A DNA stretch of 23,344 nt from Mesotaenium endlicherianum (lineage: Eukaryota; Streptophyta; Zygnematophyceae; Zygnematales; Mesotaeniaceae): positions 17,976 through 41,319 of the forward strand of contig WELA01000374.1 of the NCBI GenBank assembly GCA_009602735.1, in the 5' to 3' direction. The notes under the pieces are model-generated. The model was given only the letters and a program-made list of their open reading frames with translations, ran no database searches and was not told the DNA's origin. Shown here piece by piece: positions 9,701 to 18,447 of this stretch. How positions within the stretch are numbered: the first letter of the stretch is position 1; every line of letters starts with the position of its first letter. A program made the position numbers and the translations under genes.

Positions 9701-12557
9701 GCGATGCGATTGCAAGTGGCCTCTTTCTGGCGCACGCGCGGTCGAGAGGCGGAGAGGGAAGGTGCGGCCACTCTTGACCACGACGGACACGCACTGCTTC
9801 CGCGTGTGTCTTTGCGTGTGGTCTTGCTTGTCCGCAGCATCTCTCTCCCTCCTTTTGCTTTCTCTCCCTCCCAGCATCCATATGGAAAGGGCAGCCAGTC
9901 CCTCCCTCTCCTCCCCGTCACACCTCAGGACAGAGTGGCGGCGCACCACAGGCGCCAGCTGCCGCTTCTCAGCCGAGCGAGCACGCGTCATGCGCACGCG
10001 CTTGCACGCCCACGCGCACACCCATCCGGCCCGCACACCCACCTGGTTGGCGAGCTTGCAGCTCTGGCCCGCCCCGGCAGGGCCCAGGTAGGTCGCGCTG
10101 CCCATGCAGCTGAAGAGCGGCGCGAGCGCTTGCACGATGTGCTCGTCGCCACCTGTCATGATGGCCAGCGTGGCGCCCTTGGCCCCCTTGTCGCCGCCTG
10201 ACACCGGCGCGTCCACCGAATGGCAGCCCCTGCAGAGAGCAGACCGCCCGCAGCAGCAGCAGCAGCAGGAAAGAGAGGAGGAGAAGGACAAGAACAGGTG
10301 GAGGAGGAAGAAAACAAGGTGGAGGAGGATGAGGATTTCACTGGAATAACTATTACCAGGAGCAAACATCTTCGATACAACTGCTAAGAGTAACTGTGAG
10401 CGAGCTCTTGTCATGACGACGGGCATGCTGCTGACATTTCCTGCCTGCGTGCATCTGCCTGCCTGCCTGCCACTCCTCAACACTCAGTTGGCAAATAGCG
10501 CTTCAACCGAGCAAGAGAAGCAAGTGCGGCAACTGTCGAGCCTCTTGCCCTCATCCTCTTTTCTCTTGCTCTCACGCGCGTGCACGCACCGTGTGCACAC
10601 ATACATGCAAGCGTGAGCATGCACCGCCCGTAGAGGCACCCAGAGAAAGCGTGTTGGGGGCGGAGGGGGTAAGGAACAAGCTCGGATACAAGCAACAGGA
10701 GAGAGAGAAAAGGGGGAGGGGGGGGGAATAGCCAGCGCGGAGGAGAATAAGCTTTCAGGAGAGAGAGCACGGCCCGCTGCAAGCTGCCCGCTGCCCGCTG
10801 CCTGCAGGTTGCAGCAGTCTGCAGGAGCCCTTGGGGCTTGCGGGTAACGAGAGGGTGGCAAAGAGCGCGCACTTGCTCTTGGCGGCCGCCGCGATCTCTC
10901 GCGCCAGCGCAGGCTCGCTCGTCGTCATGTCCACCACCTGCCCCCACCAGCATGCACGTGCCAGCCTGGCAGCAACGCTCAGAGGTCACCTGGCGCTGGC
11001 TCCGGCCCTCTCTAGTCTCCACTCCCCACCTACCCGCCCATCTGCGCACACCTGCCGCCATTTGAGCACACCCACAGACCTGGCTGCACCCGCCGCCTTA
11101 GTCTGGCGAAATGGGAAGAGGGAGCGCATGGCCCTAGCCCCCCCCCCGGGCAGTCTGGGACTGCATTCAAGATCAAGCGAGCATTCCACCCTAAACCCTG
11201 ATTCGGAAAGAAATGAAACTCGGCATCGGCAACCCTGAAGCAAAACCCGAAACCAAACCCCAGACGAAGACTCCAAAGGGCACAGACTTGGAATCCCAGA
11301 CTCTGGGCCCAGGCTCTGAAAGCCCTGGCTGGACCGGCACCATCCCACCTGAGGGCCTGGAGATGGAAAATCCACAGGGAGTAGGCCCACTCGGCCCAGG
11401 CCGGGACGTGTTCACGATCAGGACTGGCCCGAGCTCAACGACAAAGCAGCTGGAGAACAGGAGCGTTACCATGGCAAGGACACCCGTGAGGGAGGAGAGG
11501 GGAGCAGAGGGCAAGCAGAGAGAGAGAGAGGGGGGGNNNNNNNNNNNNNNNNNNNNNNNNNNNNNNNNNNNNNNNNNNNNNNNNNNNNNNNNNNNNNNNN
11601 NNNNNNNNNNNNNNNNNNNNNNNNNNNNNNNNNNNNNNNNNNNNNNNNNNNNNNNNNNNNNNNNNNNNNNNNNNNNNNNNNNNNNNNNNNNNNNNNNNNN
11701 NNNNNNNNNNNNNNNNNNNNNNNNNGGGGGGGGAGGGAGCGCACCCAACGATAGTGAAGACGACGTCGCTTGCTCGCGCCACCTCAGCGGGAGACGCCAG
11801 CACTTGCGCGCCCTTCTGCCGCAGCGCGTCCGCCTTGCTGCTCTCCTCCGCCCGCCCGCCGCCCGCCCCTCAGCCAGTCAGGACCAACAATCGCACGCAG
11901 TAAGCCCAACGAGCGGATGTTGATGCCCTTTGACGGTCACAAATGCCTAAAGCATGCTCCTATCTCTGCTAGAAGTGCAGACATGGGCACAAGCGCGCGC
12001 ACAAGCAGCCATGGAGTAACGCAGGCAGGCCTCGCTGCCCTCTCTTTTCCGGTTATGAGTTGAATGTGGAGAGTTGAGGAAAAAGGCGTCATGCGTGCAG
12101 AAGCGAGTGAGGGTCAAGCAGAAACAGAGGCTCGCATGCACAGGCCGCTGCTTGCCCGCTTCTCTTCCCCGCGTTTGAGAGTTCAACTTTCACTCAATCT
12201 CATTTAGTTGGCGCACTACTCTTTCTCTCTCATTAGTGGCCAAAGGAAAATCCAGCAGCAGTGTATCACTTCAGAGGGGGAGAAAGAAAGAGAGAGGGAG
12301 CAGAAGAGATTGTGAGAGAGCGCAAGGGGAGAGGGATAAGGCGTGGGATGGGAAGGGATGGGGTGGGATGGGGGGAGGGTTGGACCAGCTACAGCAGCGG
12401 CAGCAGCTAGGGGAAAGCGCCCTCCCTCTCCCTTTTCTCCCCCCCTCCCGCCCTCTCCCTCCCTTCCTTCCTCCTGGCCCATCTTCCGTGAGCCTCGCCT
12501 GGGGTGCGCGCGCGCCTGCGTTTTTCTTACAGAATCTGGAGCCAGCCAAGCCGAGCA

Positions 12558-12589
<32 letters not shown>

Positions 12590-13729
12590 GTTGAGAGAGA
12601 GATGGATTGCTGACCTGGCGGTGCGGTTGAAGACGCTGAGGTAGTAGCCGGCTGCCTGCAAGTGGCCTGCCATCGCGCTCCCCATGACACCTGTCCCTAC
12701 CCATCTGCCGCCAGCCACAGCACCAGTGCGACAGGTGTCAGCAGGGGCCCCTCTCATGTGTCCTTTTTAGTCGAGACGTTGGGGCCCCGTTCTCGCACGA
12801 CCATTGCTGGCTCTCCGCAAAACACTCGCATGATGGGAGGCGGTGCCGGTGCCACCTGGCAATCCCTGGCATCCTCCAAGTTTTTCACGTAGAAGACCTC
12901 TGCCGTCCCCTGACGTGGAAGCCAAAGTAAACGCTTTTAGGCTCGTCAACTCTCTCTTGCTCAATTTCCCCACTTGCTGTTCGACTAGACCCGTGCAGCT
13001 GTGAAAGGAGGCGTAGAGGGAGCAGGCAGCGCAGAGGTTGGGACTCGCATCGACAGCAGCAAGCAAGCATGGGTGGCTGTTCCGACACGCGGGACATCCC
13101 GCCACAACACTCGACTGCACGTGCCAAGGGGAAAAGACACCTAGCAAAACCCAGACCTCCCAACGAGCACCTTATGCGTTCAATAAAATATTCTTCCTTT
13201 TGAATCACAGGCACGAGTGGCTTGCAGAAAGTGTGTGGCTCCTGTGGGGGGCGGGGGGCACCCTCTTGCTCCGTCTGTAGCTATCGGCTGAAGGCCCATT
13301 CTTTCTGGATGAGAATGACAAGCTGCAGAAGCTTAGGAGGAGCCATGTTTACTATTGAAAGAGGGAAAAAAAAAAAAAAAAAAAAAAAACAACCGAAAAG
13401 CTGACGTACCCGATTCGTGTGACTCCCGGCTTGATGGTGGGAACGGCGGGCCGGGCTTCTGTCATGGTGGCACTCGATGAGGCAGTAGAAGCTGCCCGGG
13501 AACTGCGGGCACGCGGAGGAGCTTCAGCTGCCCGCACTGCAGAAGACAGTCTCTTGCCGGCCGGTTTTTCCCCCTCCGCCAAATTTGCCTGGGATCTTAC
13601 GACAAAATGAAATCTTCTTGCGCGGCCTAAGTCTGGCCTTGCCAAAACCCACCCAGCCTGCTGGAATCTTCCAAGGAAAAGGTTTTCGCCTGCCCAAACA
13701 CATGTCAGCGTCAGACATGGACCAAACAT
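6746..13729 (-). CDS. 3-hydroxyisobutyrate dehydrogenase-like protein (beta-hydroxyacid dehydrogenase), interrupted by assembly gap
   Basis: NAD(P)-dependent dehydrogenase of the HIBADH/glyoxylate reductase family, close to the plant 'HIBADH-like, mitochondrial' type linked to valine catabolism or short-chain beta-hydroxyacids. Nine exons were placed by splice sites and homology, all in compatible phase: 13729-13410, 12704-12615, 11837-11745, then a missing exon, 10937-10873, 10229-10043, 9086-9010, 8273-8185, 7434-7346 and 6856-6746 (TAA). Exon 1 gives about 105 N-terminal residues, rich in Arg, Ser and Ala and poor in acidic residues at the start, suggesting an organellar transit peptide. 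Rossmann motif GTGVMG is at residues 110-115. Later blocks in order: [32 protein letters not shown] (substrate binding), GQSCKLANQ with the catalytic Lys, [37 protein letters not shown], and [18 protein letters not shown]. The full protein would be near 400 aa. About 24 residues after FTIVG are absent, probably inside the N gap. Exons 2-8 are GC-rich and the last two are AT-richer. Confidence 0.93.
7884..7966. repeat. Imperfect (TG)n tract in intron 8 of the HIBADH-like gene
   Basis: Plus strand is almost pure TG/CG/TA dinucleotides, so the transcript (minus sense) carries a CA-rich tract. It lies between exons at 7346-7434 and 8185-8273. Open frames here are repeat artefacts. Confidence 0.93.
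8290..8470. repeat. Imperfect (CA)n tract with a central (TA)n, intron 7 of the HIBADH-like gene
   Basis: About 180 bp of CA-rich sequence on the plus strand, with a TATATATATA core near 8335-8342; the transcript is GU-rich here. It begins only about 17 bp upstream, in the transcript, of the exon at 8185-8273, close to that exon's acceptor. Long frames over this stretch in several registers are artefacts. Confidence 0.93.
8692..8725. repeat. Tandem CCCCTGT heptamers
   Basis: Four or so successive heptamers of the CCCCTGT type lie in intron 7 of the HIBADH-like gene. The last copy is altered to CCCGTGT. Confidence 0.85.
8955..8983. repeat. (GGA)n purine tract
   Basis: Run of GGA/AGG trinucleotides inside a longer purine-rich segment from about 8878. 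It lies in intron 7 of the HIBADH-like gene; the transcript is pyrimidine-rich here, just downstream of the donor of the exon ending at 9010. Confidence 0.9.
9181..9268. repeat. Imperfect TG/CG alternating tract, intron 6 of the HIBADH-like gene
   Basis: Alternating purine-pyrimidine sequence (GTGCGTGC, GTGTGTGTGTG) lies about 95 bp before the acceptor of the exon at 9010-9086, in transcript order. The transcript carries the CA-rich complement. Such sequence could adopt Z-DNA. Confidence 0.9.
9402..9427. repeat. (CTCC)n tract
   Basis: Five or more CTCC units in intron 6 of the HIBADH-like gene. Simple repeat with no coding evidence. Confidence 0.9.
10251..10269. repeat. (CAG)6 trinucleotide tract in intron 5 of the HIBADH-like gene
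   Basis: Six CAG units lie about 20 bp upstream, in the transcript, of the exon at 10043-10229. In transcript sense the tract is (CTG)n, part of the polypyrimidine-like region before the acceptor. Confidence 0.9.
11537..11725. other. Assembly gap (189 N)
   Basis: A run of 189 undetermined bases is flanked by GA/G-rich low-complexity sequence on the left and a G run on the right, the sort of sequence that breaks assemblies. It lies between HIBADH exons at 11745-11837 and 10873-10937, exactly where one conserved block of that protein is missing. Open frames that read through the N run are meaningless. Confidence 0.97.
12558..12602. repeat. (GA)n tract in intron 2 of the HIBADH-like gene
   Basis: About 20 GA dinucleotides with two interruptions. 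In transcript sense it is a CT-rich run starting some 12 bp after the donor of exon 2 (ends at 12615). Confidence 0.92.
12852..12900 (-). pseudogene. Exon-9-like fragment inside intron 1 of the HIBADH-like gene
   Basis: On the minus strand, after a plausible acceptor (GGCAG|AGGTC), the sequence TTCTACGTGAA is identical to the start of HIBADH exon 9 (7434-7346). The next 30 or so bases still align with it when two or three small gaps are allowed. The reading begins FYVKNL, as in the genuine FYVKHF, and then loses frame. It is too short and frame-broken to be a used exon. It may be a relic of a partial duplication or a paralogue fragment; chance similarity is possible. Confidence 0.4.
13366..13389. 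repeat. A24 homopolymer in intron 1 of the HIBADH-like gene
   Basis: Twenty-four A on the plus strand, so a U24 run in the transcript, starting about 20 nt after the exon 1 donor at 13409. U-rich sequence at this place is typical of plant introns. Confidence 0.95.
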
Positions 13730-15386
13730 CTTGAAGACAACAGATTACCTCCCAGCTTGAAGACAAGAACATGGAGTGAGTAAGAGCCGCCGGAGATTTG
13801 TGAGGGGAAGAGACGCGAGGGATGGAAGTAGAGCGAGTGAGGATCAGGAGCTTCAAGGCATGTGAGAGCATGATGACAAGGCATGGCGTGTGCAGGCTGC
13901 TTCCTTGCACCAAAGGACAAGCACTCAAAAGCTGACAGCCTGGACAGGGGGAAGCCATTCTTGTGAGTACTCTTCCCTATTGTCTACAGCGCCTCAGCAA
14001 TGCATGAGCATCTCCCTGCACTTCAGACAGCAGCCAACTGACACAGGGGCAAGAGCAGCGCAATCTGGCAGCCCCAGGAGAGGGACATATGTCAAGCATG
14101 CTGAGCCTCGCACTTGGCAGCCTCACCTCTCAGGATGCACATGAATATATTTTTTGATCGCCACGAATGTACTCAGCAGAAGAGGGAAACGCACGTTGGG
14201 CCCGGCAATAGCACTCCGTCCAACTTTTCTTGTTCCGGGGACCTTACAGATCACCTCACCTTCAAGCAACTCCGACACTGACTAGAACAGCAGACTGAAG
14301 AGAAACTCGACACGTCGGCATCAAGTCTGTACGACGTGATGCTATGGCAATCATGTTTCTGATGTTTTGAAGGTATCGAGGAATGTCGATTACAGTGAAC
14401 GAATTGCACACCCCGTGGAGTACTATGCACATGACAGCTGTCAATCGCAAGAGCACATTCCTTCTCGGGTATGAGATTTGAAGCCCATCTGAAGCTCATT
14501 GGACTTCTCTCAACGATATGCTTCCCCTCACTGAGTCATTCTCCTTGTTGCAGTGCTGACCGTTCCCAACATTCATCACTGCTGACTGTGGACTGTACTA
14601 TTTGCCGCAAGTCATTAAAAGAAGCAAAATATGTTGCATATTTAAATATAAAAACGCTTAGAAGCTCAGTCTCCGATGACACCTGGCCCTTGATTCTGCT
14701 GATTAGGTCTATAAAAGTGAGACTGTGCTCCCTACAATACATATAAATGGACACGCTAACATAAGTCGTCCGTAGTAACTTCATTCTAGACGTCCTCAGG
14801 TTGCACCCATTGAAAACGCAGCTCGGCGCTACATATTTACTTATTGACGAGACCCCATGTGGTAAATGATACACCTTGAGCTAAGCACAGAGAACGAAAT
14901 TACTTCAGAATGTATACACATGATCAATGTGTATAAGTACTTGTCAATGCACACTGAGGATAGGTTTGCGAGACAAACTTCATCATAATGTGGACACTTT
15001 CAATAGACCGCAACCTTTGCAGCAAATGCAGCATTATAGCACTGCTGGCCCTTTTATGCTAGTAATTTTATGTCCTTGAATTTCACAATCCAATGAATTA
15101 CCAGTCACCCTGGCCCAGCAGAGCATGTTTTGAGACGCCCGGCTTTTCTGCGGACGTCCGATCCCTGTGTCAAAGGGCCAACAAGAGACACTTTCAGAAA
15201 AGGGCTGAAAGAACTCTTTACCTCAGGAGTTTGGAACGGAGGTTGGAATTGAGATGGACTTGACTCAAAATATAGGCGACCGTGCATATAGGAGACATGC
15301 CCATGTACTGGAGACGTGCAACTTGGTGAGAGGAGACCTGGAGTGACGCAAGGTCACAACTTCGTCGTGATGTGCGTACCACTTAC
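13730..15386. other. Intergenic region upstream of the HIBADH-like gene
   Basis: This 1.65-kb stretch is the promoter side of the HIBADH-like gene. Small open frames exist on both strands (for example minus 14536-14874 and plus 14471-14746), but none shows a family motif. No gene or complete mobile element is recognised until the TAA-flanked element at 15390. Confidence 0.5.
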
Positions 15387-15389
15387 TAA

Positions 15390-16011
15390 GGGCCGGTTCA
15401 GAGTGGGCACTCACGACGAAGTTCTATTCCGCTCATCGCGCTATTCCGGTTATGGCGCTATTATGAAACTCAATAGTAAAAAAACTTTTCCAATTGCAAA
15501 AGCAACGAAATTTCAGCTTTTTGTTTATAGTGAGCAACGTCCCTACTATTCCCATCGACCGTCAAATTCCTCTATTACAAGCGTCGCGATTTGCATTCCC
15601 TTTCTTTAGCGGGGGGATAGGTCACACCCAGGCAAGTGTTTCAAATTTGGCGACAAATTACACGACGGAGTACAGTAGAAGGGCTTGACGAGTCGATTTT
15701 GACGGGTACGCCAAGGTACTTGGCACGACCGATGACTCCGGGATAGTAAGGTAGGAGGTGGGTGTCGATTCCCGAAAACGCTATTGACCTCTCGAGCACA
15801 ATTGAGTTCTGAACTATGCTGTTCACTTTTCGTCAAAATCCAATTTTAAGCGTCGAATAACTGGATAGCAAGCAGCCCGCCAAAATGCACTGTAAACCAC
15901 AAAACGTGTCCGTTTTTTCAACAGTAAGGACGCGTTGTACAGCCCGGGTACACTCGGGTACAGTCGAATCGGATAGTAACGCTGATTTGTGCCCACTCTC
16001 TAAACAGGCCC
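15390..16011. mobile_element. PIF/Harbinger (Tourist-like) non-autonomous DNA transposon
   Basis: The 622-bp unit starts GGGCCGGTTCAGAGTGGGCAC and, on the other strand, GGGCCTGTTTAGAGAGTGGG. These imperfect terminal inverted repeats differ by two substitutions and a 2-bp gap over about 23 bp. Both sides are flanked directly by TAA (15387-15389 and 16012-16014), the 3-bp TWA target duplication of PIF/Harbinger elements. GGGCCTGTTT-type ends are common in Tourist MITEs. No transposase is encoded; an open frame at 15316-15609 crosses the left boundary and has no known motif. Confidence 0.78.
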
Positions 16012-16014
16012 TAA

Positions 16015-16618
16015 CATCGTGCTTTTCCTTTTGGCGTACCACTTCAGAATCTGTTTGCGCTCTCTTTCCATGCCTTGTACCCCCTGCCGTCTCTTTGGAT
16101 GTAACTTCGTCGTCTCGATCTTCAACTTCTGAGCGTGCCTGACGGCTTCTTTCACGCCTGGTTGTCTCTCGTCACGCGTTTCACTTTAAAAAATCCAAGG
16201 CCGTTTTCGGCTCCGGAAATCGTTTTCGGAAATGTACCACTTCCGTAAAAGGGATTCCGGATAATGTGTTTCATAGTGGAACCACTCATGATCTTTAGAT
16301 TTAACAAGTGTGTCAAATTGAAGTTTTAAGAGTGCATAAATGTCAAACATTTTTATCTTAATGCAGAGGCAAATGTATAACCTCTAAGCTCTGTAGATGA
16401 AGCAGTCCCTCTCGAGAACTCTCCAAGAAAGGTTTACAGAATTTTTTTCACTCTACATAAGCAGCAGAGCAAGAGGACAGACTCATTGCAGTGCATTTAC
16501 ATAATGCTGCTAGAGTTCACGCGTCTCTACCCCTCTCATATGCCATATTTATGCTCGGGTAGTTCAGCACATAGTAGCCCAGAATAACCACCTTCGTGCT
16601 CGTCTCCAAGCCCTAGCA
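16015..16618. other. Non-coding stretch upstream of the DIRS-like gag relic
   Basis: No gene is recognised. The sequence probably includes the 5' non-coding end of the retroelement relic that starts coding at 16619, but no terminal repeat or boundary could be identified. Confidence 0.4.
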
Positions 16619-17623
16619 ATGGCTAATACTACTCAGAACACTAACACTCCCGCGACGGGCGTGGAGGGAGTCATTTGAGAGGTGCCTGCTACCAACCAGA
16701 CCCTCTCCACTCAATCTATCCTAGCTATTAGGTCTCAGTCTGAGAACTGGCGAGTCCTCTGATATGGGTGCTCGGCAAGCTCTCTTTGAGAAGTGGCTCC
16801 AGGAGCGCCTGGCTTCATCAGCAGCAGAAGAAATGGTGAAAAGCTCCTGCTCCTCCTGCCCCCAGTGCTCCCACCCTGGCTTTAGTGACCCAGCAGTTGG
16901 GCCAGCTTCAGAACATGATCACTACTTTGGCGGAAGACAAATCATGTAAGGCGGCTAACAATGACAAGTGGGTCCAGCAAGTCAAGAGGATGAAGATTAA
17001 GCAAGATTTGGTTGGTGACCACAAGCTTTCTGAGGTGAATCGTCTCCATGTGAAGACCTGCTCACATATGGTGGTTCTTATTGACAACACGCAGATTGCC
17101 TTGGAGAAAAATGATATTCAGGAGGCCAAGAAGTTGTTGGCAGAAGGTTTGTCTTCATTTGTTGCACCGAGCTCGCCAGATTAATACTGCTGACCTGCAT
17201 GGATGGAATGTTGTGCTAAAGATGGCCAGAAATATAACTCTCAACAAGCAGGATAACGAGTAGGACACCAAGCTCTCCCAGGTCTTGATTAAGAGAAAGA
17301 GAGCTGAGAATCTCACCCTGAAAGTTAAGATTGAAAGTCCTCCTGCTGCTAACAAGCCTATTCTCCAGTCTGTCGAGGACAGCTGGATCTGCTATGCTTG
17401 TAACGAGCATGGTCATCTTTCCACAAGGTGTTCTTACAACAGGCTCATGTACCAGCCTACCCAATTTATTCAGCAAGGCCAGCCTCTACAGTACAACCAA
17501 TCCACTCAGCATTTCAACAATCCATACAACAACAACCATAATGACCCTCCTATAGTCAATCAGCAACCCCCACCTCCTCAGATGCAGCAGAGGCGGCAGA
17601 ACCATCCCAATGGAAATAATTGA
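16619..17623 (+). pseudogene. Decayed Gag of a DIRS-like retrotransposon
   Basis: A gag-like frame starts at ATG 16619 (MANTTQNTNTPATG) and is broken by a TGA after about 19 codons, at least two frame changes (about 16740-16860 and near 17165), and a TAG at about 17261. Read across the breaks, it shows a coiled-coil-like helical segment (QQLGQLQNMITTLAEDKS region), then RQINTADLHGWNVV. That resembles the R-Q-x-I-x-x-AD-x-x-x-x-GW-x-V-V-x-x-Y block I know from DIRS-type elements of invertebrates. A basic stretch, a CCHC zinc knuckle CYACNEHGHLSTRC (near 17392-17433) and an Asn/Gln/Pro-rich tail end at TGA 17623. It is non-functional. A Gag of another retroelement class is the alternative; the pol fragment downstream favours DIRS-like. 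Confidence 0.62.
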
Positions 17624-17995
17624 GGAAATCAGAGGCAGTAGATTGCAATTGGTCAATGAAGTCTTTGTAATCAAGTCTTTAATAAAGTTGGCTGAGACCT
17701 ATTATGGATTATTTAATTTCTTCATTGATTTCCAGTAATCTCACTTTGCAAGTCTAAGTCTATCAAACAAGTATGTGTGTGTTCAGATAATCAACACTCT
17801 TGTCTGAGTCAATCAGACTGAATCAGATTGAATAGCTGGGTCAATCCACCTGATTTGAGAGCTTGCAAGTTTGCTTGAAGCTTTGCTTAATGCATTTCAT
17901 TGGCGTTATGTGTTCTGTTGTGCTTCAGAAGCATTTGATACGGATGAGCTTAGGCTCCTCACTCCGTTAGGCAAAAGAGAAGAAGTCTGCAATAT
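17624..17995 (+). other. Spacer between gag and pol relics
   Basis: No open frame or motif is recognised. It sits between the gag stop and the first recognisable pol codons of the same relic and probably represents decayed element sequence. Confidence 0.4.
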
Positions 17996-18447
17996 TTGCC
18001 TCCTATGGAGATAGCTGGCCTGGCTAGAAGGATGTCTCAAAGAGTTGCTTGGTGGAAATCTTGGTGTAAGAGTAGTTTTGTACTCACTGTTATTGGCAAT
18101 GGGTACAGACTGTACTCTATGTTATTGGCAATGGGTACAGACTGGAGTGGGAGGAGTCTTTCCCTCTACCTCTTTAAGGAGAATTACAGCTCTACTGACA
18201 AACATATTGCATTCGCAAGAGAAGTTGTGGAGGAATTGGTTGTCACAGGAGCTGCCAAGAGATGGACAGAAGCGGATCCTCCTCTCTGCATCAGCCCTCT
18301 CCATGTAGTTGAAGGCAAGAATCCTAGGCTTATCCTTGACCTTCGCATTGTCAATAAAGCTTTGCAAATTGTGCACTTCAAATATGAAGGATTGTTTAAG
18401 CTAGGAAATGTCTTAGAAAAGAATGCTATATGTTCTCCATAGATTTT
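17996..18447 (+). pseudogene. Reverse transcriptase 5' fragment of a DIRS-like retrotransposon
   Basis: Reading with frame changes, the fragment has an SFVLTVIGNGYRL block, then FAREVVEELVVTGA, ISPLHVVEGKN, LILDLRIVNKAL and FKYEGLFKLGNVLEK. After a further frame change it has CYMFSIDF (18424-18447), which ends at the first catalytic Asp motif. This order (W..I..D..VL..I..GY, NPLxVV, RLILDLRxVN, FKYE, YMFSxDx) is characteristic of DIRS/Ngaro-type reverse transcriptases rather than of Ty3 or Copia RT. The copy is dead: it has a 32-bp internal duplication, at least two frameshifts, and ends abruptly at 18447 where the chromovirus LTR begins. The rest of RT, RNase H and any tyrosine recombinase would lie beyond the window if the insertion simply split it. 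Confidence 0.68.
18081..18144 (+). repeat. 32-bp tandem duplication inside the RT relic
   Basis: The unit starts TACTC and ends GGGTACAGACTG. It occurs at 18081-18112 and 18113-18144 with two mismatches. Because 32 is not a multiple of three it shifts the RT frame, so it arose in, or helped kill, an inactive copy. Confidence 0.93.

Noticed and set aside
9339..10483. 250-aa plus and 281-aa minus frames
   Set aside because: The plus frame is antisense to HIBADH exon 5/6 and low complexity. The minus frame contains the real exon at 10043-10229 but extends into introns on both sides.
11191..11923. Open frames running through the N gap
   Set aside because: The continuity is an artefact of reading N as codons. 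No domain is visible on either side except HIBADH exon 3 on the minus strand.
13280..13390. A24 run as the tail of a retroposed SINE or processed pseudogene
   Set aside because: No RNA polymerase III A/B box, coding remnant or target duplication was seen; the run sits just after the exon 1 donor of the opposite-strand gene and fits an intronic U-rich stretch.
15316..15609. 97-aa plus-strand frame
   Set aside because: It crosses the left end of the TAA-flanked MITE and has no recognisable motif, so a real gene is unlikely.
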